A DNA stretch of 24,650 bases, taken from NCBI GenBank assembly GCA_946482075.1, contig CAMLQG010000049.1, forward strand, positions 1 to 24,650. The letters run 5' to 3'. This DNA is from an uncultured Erythrobacteraceae bacterium. GTDB lineage: Bacteria; Pseudomonadota; Alphaproteobacteria; Sphingomonadales; Sphingomonadaceae. Position numbers and translations under genes: made by a program. Positions 7,386 to 15,358 of the stretch are shown one piece after another. Numbering within the stretch: position 1 is the first letter of the stretch; every line of letters starts with the position of its first letter. Below the pieces are notes generated by a model. That model made no database searches, was not told the origin of the DNA, and worked only from the letters and a program-made list of their open reading frames with translations.

Positions 7386-8549
7386 TTGGCAGCGATTGAC
7401 CTTGCAAGGCCGTCCTTCATGGACACCGAGGAACTGCGGATGATCGAGGATGTGATCGACCGCTTCTGCGAGGAGCATTTCTCACCCGAGAAGCGAGAGC
7501 ATTACCGCGCGCAGGGCTATGTCGATCGCGGCGTCTGGCTGGCGGCAGGCGAAGCGGGGCTGCTCGGCGTGGTTGTGCCGGAAGAATATGGCGGCGCGGG
7601 CCTCGATTTCCGCTGCGACGCGCTGCTGATGGAGCGGCTGGGCGTCAAGGACGCGCTCAACTTCGCGCTGCCGCTGCACAATTCGGTCGTGGTGCCGTAT
7701 CTCATCAACTACGCCAGCGAAGCGCAGAAGCAGGAATGGCTGCCGAAATGCATGACCGGCGAGATCATCGCCGCCGTTGCAATGACGGAACCGGGCGCGG
7801 GCTCGGACCTCCAGGGCATGCGGACGACTGCCGTGCGTGACGGCGACCATTACGTGATCAATGGGCAGAAAACCTTCATCTCCAACGGCCATCATGCCGA
7901 TCTCGTGATCGTGGCGGCGAAGACCGATCCGAAGGCCGGCGCCAAGGGCATCTCGCTTTTCGCGGTCGAGGTCGACAAGGTCCAGGGCTTCGAGCGCGGC
8001 AAGCTGCTGCACAAGCTCGGCCAGGAAGCGCGCGACACGGCGGAGCTCTACTTCACCGACATGCGCGTTCCGGCCGAGAACCTGCTCGGCGGGGAGGAAG
8101 GCAAGGGCTTCGCCATGCTGATGACCGAGCTGCCCAAGGAGCGGCTCGTCATCGCCTGGCAGGCGATCGGGATGATCGAAAGCGCGCTCGCCAAGACGAT
8201 CGACTATACGCGCGATCGCAAGATCTTCGGCAAGACGCTGTTCGACATGCAGAACACGCAGTTCAAGCTGGCGGAATGCAAGACCAAGGCGACGGTCGCC
8301 AAGACCTTCCTCTACGATTGCACCGAAAAGCTGCTGGCCAAAAAGCTCGACGCGGCCACTGCGTCCATGGCCAAGCTGTTCATCACCGAGGCGCAGGGCG
8401 AGATCATCGACGAATGCCTCCAGCTGCATGGCGGCTACGGCTATATCCTCGAATATCCGATCGCTGAGATGTACAAGGACGCGCGCGCTTTCCGCATCTA
8501 TGGCGGAGCGAGCGAGATCATGAAGCTCCTGATCGCGCGGTCGCTGTGA
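7386..8549 (+). CDS. Acyl-CoA dehydrogenase, long-chain (LCAD)-like
   Basis: This is a complete 387-residue acyl-CoA dehydrogenase. MTEPGAGSD (133-141) and NGQKTFISNG (159-168) form the FAD/substrate middle domain. Glu252 in ELPKERLVIA matches the catalytic Glu of mammalian long-chain acyl-CoA dehydrogenase, whose sequence here is nearly the same. Later LHGGYGY and YGGASEIMK match the LCAD C-terminus. Unlike the other two dehydrogenases it has no adjacent partner subunit and is probably a homotetramer. The start is TTG 7386, 7 nt after GGAG (7375-7378); the next in-frame ATG is at 7419. An out-of-frame ATG at 7379 stops after six codons. It begins unit B and likely acts on an alkyl or branched acyl-CoA of the pathway. 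Confidence 0.9.
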   Translation: MAAIDLARPSFMDTEELRMIEDVIDRFCEEHFSPEKREHYRAQGYVDRGVWLAAGEAGLLGVVVPEEYGGAGLDFRCDALLMERLGVKDALNFALPLHNSVVVPYLINYASEAQKQEWLPKCMTGEIIAAVAMTEPGAGSDLQGMRTTAVRDGDHYVINGQKTFISNGHHADLVIVAAKTDPKAGAKGISLFAVEVDKVQGFERGKLLHKLGQEARDTAELYFTDMRVPAENLLGGEEGKGFAMLMTELPKERLVIAWQAIGMIESALAKTIDYTRDRKIFGKTLFDMQNTQFKLAECKTKATVAKTFLYDCTEKLLAKKLDAATASMAKLFITEAQGEIIDECLQLHGGYGYILEYPIAEMYKDARAFRIYGGASEIMKLLIARSL

Positions 8550-8569
8550 GCGTGGCGGAGAGCGAGATC

Positions 8570-9718
8570 ATGTCGCGCGATATCCTGTTCCAGCCGCTGA
8601 CGATCAAGAACATGGCTCTGCGCAACCGCATCGTCATGTCGCCGATGACGCGGGGCTTCTGCCCGGATGGCATCCCCACACCTGACGTCGCCGCCTATTA
8701 CCGCCGTCGCGCGGAAGGCGAATGCGGGCTGATCGTGACGGAAGCCGTGGCGGTGGACCATCCCGTCTCCTCGGGCGATGCCGGCCTGGACGAACGCGAC
8801 GTGCCTTTCCTGGTGGGCGAGGACGCGCTCGCCGGCTGGCGCGAGGTGATCGATCAGGTGCATGAAGCGGGCGCGAAGATCGTGCCCCAGCTCTGGCACC
8901 AGGGCGTGATGCGCATTCCCGGCACTGGCCCCAATCCGCACCTGCCCTCCTTCGGTCCGTCGGGCATCTGGGGGCCGCTGGGCAGGATGACCTCGATCAA
9001 GCCGCGTGCGATCCCGGAAGGGTCCTATGTCTGCGAGCCGCCGAGCGACGAGCAGATCGAGGAAGTCATCGAGGCCTTCGTGCGCTGCGCGAAGAACGCG
9101 ATCGACATCGGTTTCGACGGTATCGCGCTGCATGGCGGGCATGGCTATCTGATCGACGACTTCCTGTGGGAAGGCACCAACCGGCGCGACGACAAATGGG
9201 GCGGCGACCGGGTGCGCCGCGCGCGTTTCGCCGTGGAGATCGTCAAGCGCATCCGCGCCGCGATCGGCGAGGACTACCCGATCTTCTTCCGTTTCTCCCA
9301 ATGGAAGCTGCAGGACTTCAAGGGCAAGCTCGCCGACAATCCCGAAGAGCTGGCCGAGATCCTCCTCGCGCTGAGCGAGGCGGGGGTCGACGTGTTCGAC
9401 GCGAGCGTGCGCTATTTCGACAGTGCGGCTTTTCCCGATTCCGAACTCAACCTCGCGGGCTGGGCGAAGAAGATCACCGGCAAGCCTTCGATGGCGGTGG
9501 GCGGCGTCGGCATCAACCAGGGCATGTACGACAAGGGCCCTTCGGTGGTGGTGGAAAGCAATATCGACCGGCTGGTGCCGCGCATGGAACGCGGCGAATT
9601 CGACCTGGTCGCGGTCGGCCGTTCGATGCTGGGCGACGCGCATTGGGCGCGCAAGGTCCGCACGGGGGAGGAGATCCGCCCGTACCAGGCCGATCTGGAT
9701 GACAAGCAGCTGACCTGA
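8570..9718 (+). CDS. Old Yellow Enzyme-family NADH:flavin oxidoreductase
   Basis: This 382-residue TIM-barrel FMN enzyme belongs to the OYE family, which reduces activated C=C bonds of enones, enoates and dienoyl-CoAs. The start RNRIVMSPMTR is the FMN-binding strand. QLWHQG (107-112) and HGGHGYL (188-194) provide the conserved His188/His191 pair that hydrogen-bonds the substrate carbonyl, and Tyr193 is the likely proton donor. NRRDDKWGG follows as in the family. The C-terminal Fe-S/FAD half of 2,4-dienoyl-CoA reductases is absent. ATG 8570 was preferred because GGAG (8557-8560) lies 9 nt upstream; a GTG at 8546 overlapping the previous stop adds eight residues. In this cluster it may saturate a ring enone or dienoyl-CoA; a steroid double-bond reductase is one option. 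Confidence 0.88.
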   Translation: MSRDILFQPLTIKNMALRNRIVMSPMTRGFCPDGIPTPDVAAYYRRRAEGECGLIVTEAVAVDHPVSSGDAGLDERDVPFLVGEDALAGWREVIDQVHEAGAKIVPQLWHQGVMRIPGTGPNPHLPSFGPSGIWGPLGRMTSIKPRAIPEGSYVCEPPSDEQIEEVIEAFVRCAKNAIDIGFDGIALHGGHGYLIDDFLWEGTNRRDDKWGGDRVRRARFAVEIVKRIRAAIGEDYPIFFRFSQWKLQDFKGKLADNPEELAEILLALSEAGVDVFDASVRYFDSAAFPDSELNLAGWAKKITGKPSMAVGGVGINQGMYDKGPSVVVESNIDRLVPRMERGEFDLVAVGRSMLGDAHWARKVRTGEEIRPYQADLDDKQLT

Positions 9719-9860
9719 AAAGGCCATTCGCAGGGCTTGCCCGGCCAGCCCGCCGCTTCTATCGCAATTGAGGAATCGTCGGCCGATCCCCATCTGGGAA
9801 GCCTGTAGGGATTTGGGTCGAACTCCCGCCACGGCGCGGGCCGCAACAAGGGTGATACGC

Positions 9861-11045
9861 ATGCAGAATACTCCCGTCATCGTCGATATCGTCCGCTCCC
9901 CCATCGGGCGCGGCAAGGCAGGCAAGGGCGCGCTGTCGGAAATCCATCCGGTCGATCTGCTCGCGCAGGTCATCACCAGGCTGGTGGAACGCAACGGCCT
10001 CGATCCGGCGATCGTCGATGACGTGATCATGGGCTGCGTCAGCCAGGGCGGCGAACAGTCGGTCACGCCCGCGCGCAGCGCCTGGCTTGCCGCCGGCTAT
10101 CCCGAGCACGTGCCCGGCACCACGATCGACCGCCGCTGCGGTTCCGCCCAGCAATCAATTCATTTTGCGGCACAGGGCATCGCGGCGGGCGCGTATGACG
10201 TCACCATCGCCGGCGGTATCGAATCGATGAGCCGCGTGCCCATGGGCAGCGCTCGCATGGGAGCGGATGTGTACGGGCCGGGTATCGCGCATCGCTATCC
10301 CGACGGGCTGGTGAGCCAGGGCGTCTCGGCGGAACTCGTCGCCGCCAAGTGGGGCATCTCGCGCCGGGACATGGACGAATATTCCGCCCGCTCGCACCAG
10401 CTTGCCGCCGCGGCGCGCGCCAATGGCGATTTCGACAAGGAAATCGTGCCGATCGAAACGCCCCATGGCCTGTTCACCCAGGATGAGACGATCCGCCCGG
10501 AAACCACCGCCGATACGCTGGCCGAGCTGAAGGCGGTGTTCGAGACGGACGAATTGAGCGCGCGCTTCCCGCAGATCAAGTGGGGCGTGACCGCGGGCAA
10601 CAGTTCGCAGATCACGGATGGCGCTTCGGCCGCGCTGATCATGTCGGAAGCCAAGGCCAAGGAACTGGGCCTGACGCCCCGCGCGCGCTTCGTGTCCTTT
10701 TCGGTCGTCGGCGACGATCCGCTGCTGATGCTGACCGCGCCGATCCCGGCCACGCGTATCGCGCTCGAAAAGGCGGGGCTGAAGGCGGAAGATATCGGCC
10801 ATTTCGAAGTGAACGAGGCTTTCGCGCCCGTGCCGCTCGCCTGGCTGAAGGAATATCCGGTGGGGCTGGACAAGCTCAACCCGGTGGGCGGCGCTATCGC
10901 CACCGGCCACCCGCTCGGCGCATCGGGCGGCAAGCTCATGGCCACCATGCTCAACGCCATGGAACGCAGCGGCGCGCGCTATGGTCTCCAGACCATGTGC
11001 GAAGCGGGCGGCATGGCCAACGCAACCATCATCGAGCGGCTCTGA
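9861..11045 (+). CDS. Acetyl-CoA C-acyltransferase (thiolase)
   Basis: This 394-residue thiolase would cleave a 3-ketoacyl-CoA with CoA to release acetyl-CoA or propionyl-CoA. The nucleophile Cys93 lies in DRRCGSAQQS. NEAFAP, GHPLGASG (His350) and MCEAGG (Cys380) complete the thiolase set, the last being a CEAGG variant of CxGGG. Length matches degradative and FadA5-like thiolases. ATG 9861 follows AAGGGTGA; an upstream in-frame TTG at 9768 adds a non-family tail. It is followed 31 bp later by a 3-hydroxyacyl-CoA dehydrogenase-like SDR, then a crotonase and an acyl-CoA dehydrogenase pair, so it is the last step of a beta-oxidation round. FadA5-like substrate range is inference. Confidence 0.92.
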   Translation: MQNTPVIVDIVRSPIGRGKAGKGALSEIHPVDLLAQVITRLVERNGLDPAIVDDVIMGCVSQGGEQSVTPARSAWLAAGYPEHVPGTTIDRRCGSAQQSIHFAAQGIAAGAYDVTIAGGIESMSRVPMGSARMGADVYGPGIAHRYPDGLVSQGVSAELVAAKWGISRRDMDEYSARSHQLAAAARANGDFDKEIVPIETPHGLFTQDETIRPETTADTLAELKAVFETDELSARFPQIKWGVTAGNSSQITDGASAALIMSEAKAKELGLTPRARFVSFSVVGDDPLLMLTAPIPATRIALEKAGLKAEDIGHFEVNEAFAPVPLAWLKEYPVGLDKLNPVGGAIATGHPLGASGGKLMATMLNAMERSGARYGLQTMCEAGGMANATIIERL

Positions 11046-11076
11046 GCCGCCTAACCGACAAGCAGAAGAGGGACGG

Positions 11077-11838
11077 ATGAAAATCGATTCCAACATGGTG
11101 GCGCTGGTCACCGGCGGCGCTTCGGGCCTCGCCCGCGCCACGGCCGAGAAGCTGATCTCGCAAGGCGCCAAGGTCGTCATCGCCGATCTGCCGACGTCTG
11201 ACGGCGCCAATGTCGCCAAGGAAATCGGCGCGGTCTTCGTGGCCGCAGACGTCACCAGCGAAGCCGACATGATCGCGGCGTTCGACGAAGCCGACAAGCT
11301 CGGCAAGCTGCGCGCCGTGGTCCATTGCGCCGGCCGCGGCGGCCCGGTCCGCGTCGTCAACAAGGACGGCACGCCCGGCAGCCAGGAAACCTACGAGCAG
11401 ATCGTCAAGATCAACCTCTTCGGCACGTTCAACGTCCTGCGCCTCGGCGCATCGCGCATCGCCGTGCATGACGAGATCGACGGCGAGCGTGGTGCGATCA
11501 TCCTGACCGCCTCGGTCGCTGCCTGGGAAGGCCAGATCGGCCAGATCCCCTATGCCTCGGCCAAGGCCGGTATCGTCGGCATGACGCTGGTCGCCGCGCG
11601 CGACCTCGCCAGCCGCGGCATCCGCGTCTGCACCATCGCGCCGGGCACTTTCGACACGCCGATCCTCGCCCGCCTGTCCGACGAAGTGCGCGCCAGCCTG
11701 GCCAAGGCCGTGCCGAACCCGTCGCGCCTCGGCCAGCCGCCGGAATTCGCCGCGCTCGCCGTCCACATCATCGAGAACCCGTATATGAACGGCGAAACCA
11801 TCCGCCTCGACGGCGCGATCCGGATGCCGCCGCGATGA
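11077..11838 (+). CDS. SDR dehydrogenase, HSD17B10 (type II 3-hydroxyacyl-CoA dehydrogenase)-like
   Basis: This 253-residue SDR resembles human HSD17B10 through much of its length: the ADVTSE segment, GTFNVLRL, TASVAAWEGQIGQ, YASAKAGIVGMT, and an ENPYMNGETIRLDGAIRM ending. HSD17B10 oxidises 3-hydroxyacyl-CoAs and hydroxysteroids with NAD+. Catalytic Ser146, Tyr159 and Lys163 are present. Asp37 at the end of strand 2 predicts NAD. The nucleotide motif is GGASGLA (13-19), with Ala in place of the last Gly of GxxxGxG, an unusual change. The next gene overlaps it (ATGA). It most likely does the third step of the beta-oxidation round encoded by its neighbours. ATG 11077 follows an AGAGGGA purine tract. 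Confidence 0.9.
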   Translation: MKIDSNMVALVTGGASGLARATAEKLISQGAKVVIADLPTSDGANVAKEIGAVFVAADVTSEADMIAAFDEADKLGKLRAVVHCAGRGGPVRVVNKDGTPGSQETYEQIVKINLFGTFNVLRLGASRIAVHDEIDGERGAIILTASVAAWEGQIGQIPYASAKAGIVGMTLVAARDLASRGIRVCTIAPGTFDTPILARLSDEVRASLAKAVPNPSRLGQPPEFAALAVHIIENPYMNGETIRLDGAIRMPPR

Positions 11839-12635
11839 GCTCGTCCGTCCTCGTCCAGAAGGCGGACGGCGTGATGACCGTCACGCTGAACCAGCCCGAG
11901 CTGCGCAATCCGATCACCGACAAGGAGACGATGAATGCGCTGATCGCCGCGATGCAGGACGCCGATGCGGACATGGATGTGCGCGTCGTGATCCTGACGG
12001 GTGCGGGCAAGGCGTTCTCGTCGGGCGGCAATATCAACGACATGAAGCCGGGCGGGACGATCAATTACGGCGCTTCGGCCGCCACCCGGCGCGGCTACAA
12101 GAACGGCATCCAGCGCCTGCCGCTGCTGTTCGAAGCGATGGAAGTGCCCGTGATCGCCGCGGTGAACGGCCCGGCGATCGGTGCCGGTTGCGACCTGACC
12201 TGCATGTGCGACATCCGCATTGCGTCCGAACACGCCAAGTTCGCGGAAAGCTTCGTCAAGCTCGGCATCGTGCCGGGTGACGGCGGCGCCTGGCTGCTGC
12301 CACGCATCGTCGGCTTTTCGAAGGCGAGCGAGATGGCGCTGACCGGCGACATCATCGATGCCGCCGAAGCGCTGCGCTACGGCCTCGTCTCCAAGGTGGT
12401 TCCGGCCGACCAGCTGATGGACGAAGCGCTGGCGATCGCGAAGAAGATCGCTTCCAACCCGCCCCATGCGGTGCGGATGACCAAGCGCCTGCTGCGCGAG
12501 GCGAGCCAGACGGGGCTGAAGAACATCCTCGAGGCGTCGGCCGCGTTCCAGGCGATCTGCCATACGACGGAAGATCATGACGAGGCGGTCAACGCCTTCC
12601 TCGAGAAGCGTGCTCCCACCTTCACCGGAAAGTAG
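11835..12635 (+). CDS. Crotonase (enoyl-CoA hydratase/isomerase) family protein
   Basis: This 266-residue crotonase-fold protein acts on CoA thioesters. The oxyanion hole is formed by SSGGN (62-66) and the GAG around 116-118. Aligned by eye with rat enoyl-CoA hydratase, Glu144 corresponds to Asp120 and Glu164 to Phe140, so the standard two-Glu hydratase site is absent. PGDGGAW (147-153) offers another acid, Asp149. It may therefore be an isomerase, a hydratase using Asp, or a C-C hydrolase rather than a normal hydratase. It overlaps the upstream SDR by ATGA and lies 10 bp before acyl-CoA dehydrogenase pair 2, so it belongs to that beta-oxidation set. Family assignment is firm; the reaction is not. 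Confidence 0.87.
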   Translation: MSSSVLVQKADGVMTVTLNQPELRNPITDKETMNALIAAMQDADADMDVRVVILTGAGKAFSSGGNINDMKPGGTINYGASAATRRGYKNGIQRLPLLFEAMEVPVIAAVNGPAIGAGCDLTCMCDIRIASEHAKFAESFVKLGIVPGDGGAWLLPRIVGFSKASEMALTGDIIDAAEALRYGLVSKVVPADQLMDEALAIAKKIASNPPHAVRMTKRLLREASQTGLKNILEASAAFQAICHTTEDHDEAVNAFLEKRAPTFTGK

Positions 12636-12645
12636 GAACGAGAGA

Positions 12646-13836
12646 ATGGGCGAGGCCGAGAGCCTGGAGAAGCTGCGCCGCGAAGTGCGCGAATGGATAC
12701 CGCACAACGTGCCGGAGAACTGGCGCGCGCGGCAAAGCGGCGACGATATCGAGGGCTTCCTCGCCTGCCAGCGCGAATGGCTCGGCAAGCTGGTCGAGGC
12801 CGGCTATGCGACCCCGCACTGGGATGCCGAATGGTCCGGCCACAGCCGCAGCCTGGCCGAACAGGTCGCGATCTTCGAGGAACTGGCCCGGGGTGACGCG
12901 CCGCGCATGAGCCTGTTCTTCGTCTCGCTCTACCACGCGGCGATGACGCTGCAGGAATGCGGCACGCAGGAGCAGAAGGAGAAATATCTCCCCGGCATCC
13001 TCAAGGGCGATGTCTGGGTGCAGGGCTTTTCCGAGCCCGGCGCCGGTTCCGACCTCGCCGCACTCAAGACCCGCGCGGTGCTCGACGGCGATCATTATGT
13101 GGTCAACGGCCAGAAGATCTGGTCCACTCTCGGCCAGTTCGCCGATTACTGCCTGTTGCTGGTCCGCACCGATCCGGACGTGAAGAAGCAGGCCGGCATC
13201 ACTTTCCTGCTGATGGACATGAAGTCCCCCGGCATCGAAGTGCGCCCGATCAAGCAGATCACCGGCGACGAGGAATTCGCCGAGATGTTCCTCGACAATG
13301 TCCGCATCCCCGTCGCGAACCGCGTGTGGGACGAGAACAAGGGCTGGAACGTCGCGCAGGTGACGCTCTCCTCCGAACGCGGCCTCACTCTGGTCGAGCT
13401 GGTGGAGCGTCTCTACGGCTCGCTCTGGCGGCTGCTGCAGGCGGCCGAGCGCGGCGGCGCGGGCGCCAATGCGATGGATGTGGAAGACAGCCGCAAGCTC
13501 GTCGACATCGTCGCGCGCGTCGAAGCCTTGCGCGCGATGCTGGGCGAAGCGATGGACCGCAAGATCAACGGCAACGAGCAGGTCGGCGATGCGTCCGTCC
13601 TCAAGCTTGCCTATGCGCGCCTGCTGCGGGATTTCTGCGAGCTGGGCATCAAGCTCGAAGGCATGGGCAGCCAGAATTTCGAACAATACACGCTGGGCGC
13701 CGGCTATGAGACGTCGAACTGGATGTTCGACTTCATGAACAGCTACCAGTGGAACATCGCGGGCGGTTCCAACGAGATCCAGCGCAACATCGTGTCCGAA
13801 CGCATGCTCGACCTGCCGAGGGAGAAGCTGTCATGA
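12646..13836 (+). CDS. Acyl-CoA dehydrogenase, large subunit of heteromeric pair 2
   Basis: This 396-residue acyl-CoA dehydrogenase has FSEPGAGSD (128-136) and NGQKIWST (154-161) in the FAD/substrate domain. IAGGSNEIQRNIVSERML at the C-terminus carries Gly rather than Glu at the MCAD catalytic site. Glu244 in LSSERGLT matches the alternative catalytic position used by isovaleryl- and long-chain enzymes. The overlapping next gene encodes a shorter dehydrogenase-like partner, as in alpha2beta2 FadE pairs of cholesterol catabolism. ATG 12646 has GAACGAGAG upstream; longer in-frame starts overlap the crotonase gene. With neighbouring crotonase, SDR and thiolase it opens one complete beta-oxidation round. 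Confidence 0.9.
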   Translation: MGEAESLEKLRREVREWIPHNVPENWRARQSGDDIEGFLACQREWLGKLVEAGYATPHWDAEWSGHSRSLAEQVAIFEELARGDAPRMSLFFVSLYHAAMTLQECGTQEQKEKYLPGILKGDVWVQGFSEPGAGSDLAALKTRAVLDGDHYVVNGQKIWSTLGQFADYCLLLVRTDPDVKKQAGITFLLMDMKSPGIEVRPIKQITGDEEFAEMFLDNVRIPVANRVWDENKGWNVAQVTLSSERGLTLVELVERLYGSLWRLLQAAERGGAGANAMDVEDSRKLVDIVARVEALRAMLGEAMDRKINGNEQVGDASVLKLAYARLLRDFCELGIKLEGMGSQNFEQYTLGAGYETSNWMFDFMNSYQWNIAGGSNEIQRNIVSERMLDLPREKLS

Positions 13837-14918
13837 GCGACGCGGCGACCATGGATATCGAGACGATCGATCCTGAAGAACTGCGCGATGCGGCCAGCCG
13901 CCTGCTGGGCGATCTGGTGGTTCGTCGAGCTCCTTACGACGGCAAGGACCCCAACCGCGAAGGCATTTTCGCCGCGATGGCGGAACAGGGCTGGCTGCTG
14001 CTGACGCTGCCCGCCGAAATGGATGGGCTGGGCCAGTCTCTGGTCCAGCTGGGCCCGATCTACGAGGAGATCGGCAAGGCGGTCTCGCCTGTCGTCCTCG
14101 CCCCCACCATCGCCACGCTGGAACTGCTGGCTGGCGATGCGAGCGACGCGCTGACCGAATTGGCGGCATCGATCGCGGGCGGCGAAGCGCTGGTGACGGT
14201 GGCGACCGACGCTGCGGGCCTGGCGATCTCCGGCGGCACGATCAGCGGCAGGCTTGCCGGCCTGCTGGCGGATGAAGGGACGACCCATCTGCTGGTGCTG
14301 GATGACGGCCAGGCCCTGCTGGTGGATCTCGCCGGTTCCGGCGTGACGGTCACCCGCAACGAAACCTGGGACCGCAGCCGCGTGGTGCTCGACATCGCGC
14401 TCGACAAGGCGGCGTCCACCCCCACGCTCAACACGCCCGATGCGGCGTTGACCGATCGCGTGCGCGGCCATCTCGATCTCGCGATCGGCTGGGACTGCGC
14501 CGGCGGCCATGCCCGCATCCTGGACGAGACGCTGGACTATCTGCGCACGCGCAAGCAGTTCGACCGCGCGATCGGATCGTTCCAGGCGCTCAAGCACCGG
14601 GCGGCCGATCACAAGGTCGATCTCGAAGTGGCGCGCGGCGCGCTGCGCAACGCGACGGCGGCTTTCGCGGCGAACGAGCGCGCCGACGTGATCGCGCTGG
14701 CGGGCGGCGCCCGGCTGATCGCGGAACAGGCCTATCGCTACATGGCGGAAGACGCGGTCCAGCTGCATGGCGGGATCGGCTTCACCTGGGAGCACGACTG
14801 CCACCTGTTCCTCAAGCGCGCGATCCTGAACGAGCTGATCGGCGGCCGCGCGCGTGAACGGCGCGACCGCATCGCGCCTGCCGTGATCGAGAAGATGGCC
14901 GGCCAGTTCGGCGGCTGA
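13833..14918 (+). CDS. Acyl-CoA dehydrogenase-like small subunit of heteromeric pair 2
   Basis: This 361-residue acyl-CoA dehydrogenase-fold partner lacks the middle-domain xEPxxGSD motif; that region (about 115-205) is hydrophobic and shortened. The C-terminal domain keeps RKQF (240-243) and a well preserved QLHGGIGFTWEHD (310-322), which in these enzymes contributes to FAD and adenine contacts. It is better preserved than the small subunit of pair 1. ATGA at 13833-13836 overlaps the large-subunit stop, so the two are probably translated together as a heterotetramer. No independent activity is expected. Confidence 0.87.
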   Translation: MSDAATMDIETIDPEELRDAASRLLGDLVVRRAPYDGKDPNREGIFAAMAEQGWLLLTLPAEMDGLGQSLVQLGPIYEEIGKAVSPVVLAPTIATLELLAGDASDALTELAASIAGGEALVTVATDAAGLAISGGTISGRLAGLLADEGTTHLLVLDDGQALLVDLAGSGVTVTRNETWDRSRVVLDIALDKAASTPTLNTPDAALTDRVRGHLDLAIGWDCAGGHARILDETLDYLRTRKQFDRAIGSFQALKHRAADHKVDLEVARGALRNATAAFAANERADVIALAGGARLIAEQAYRYMAEDAVQLHGGIGFTWEHDCHLFLKRAILNELIGGRARERRDRIAPAVIEKMAGQFGG

Positions 14919-14941
14919 AGCTAGTATTGAGGAGACGGAAA

Positions 14942-15358
14942 GTGAGCGACCTCGAAGCCAACAAGGCCATCGCGAAGGAATATTTCGCCCGCATCGCCGC
15001 GGGCGACGCGCAGGGCACGGCCGATCTCTTCACCGAGGATGGCGCGATCCTGCTGATGGGCAACACGCTGCTGCCGAAGGAAACGCGGGGCCGCGAGGCG
15101 ATTGCCGGGCTGATCGGCATGCTGCCGCAATTCTTCCCCGAAACTGGCCTCAAGGTCATCGGCGATATCTTCACGGCGGAGGATGACCGCGTCGCAGTCA
15201 TCGGCCATTCGGAAGCGGTGCATGTTTCGGGCAAGCCCTACAACAACAACTACCATTTCCTGCTGATCATCAAGGACGGCAAGATCGCCGAATCGCGCGA
15301 ATATCTCGATACCGAACTGGTGACCGACGTGTTCTTCGACGGGGCACGGCCGGAGTAA
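14942..15358 (+). CDS. NTF2/SnoaL-like (ketosteroid isomerase fold) protein
   Basis: This 138-residue cone-shaped NTF2-fold protein has the typical pattern: an N-terminal helix ending in Y14F, AGDAQGTADLF, GREAI, then strands ending IIKDGKIAESREYLDT. Aligned without gaps over its first half with Comamonas ketosteroid isomerase (recalled, not searched), Tyr14 is kept but the base Asp38 is Leu38 and the Asp99 position appears to be Tyr. It is therefore not a standard ketosteroid isomerase and may be a cyclase, hydratase or binding protein. GTG 14942 follows GGAG at 14931-14934; a TTG at 14927 would overlap the ribosome site. It is the last gene of unit B, 23 bp after the dehydrogenase pair. Confidence 0.8.
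   Translation: MSDLEANKAIAKEYFARIAAGDAQGTADLFTEDGAILLMGNTLLPKETRGREAIAGLIGMLPQFFPETGLKVIGDIFTAEDDRVAVIGHSEAVHVSGKPYNNNYHFLLIIKDGKIAESREYLDTELVTDVFFDGARPE

Noticed and set aside
14942..15358. Annotation as a true ketosteroid isomerase
   Set aside because: The position of the catalytic Asp38 is Leu and the Asp99 position appears to be Tyr, so only the fold family is supported.
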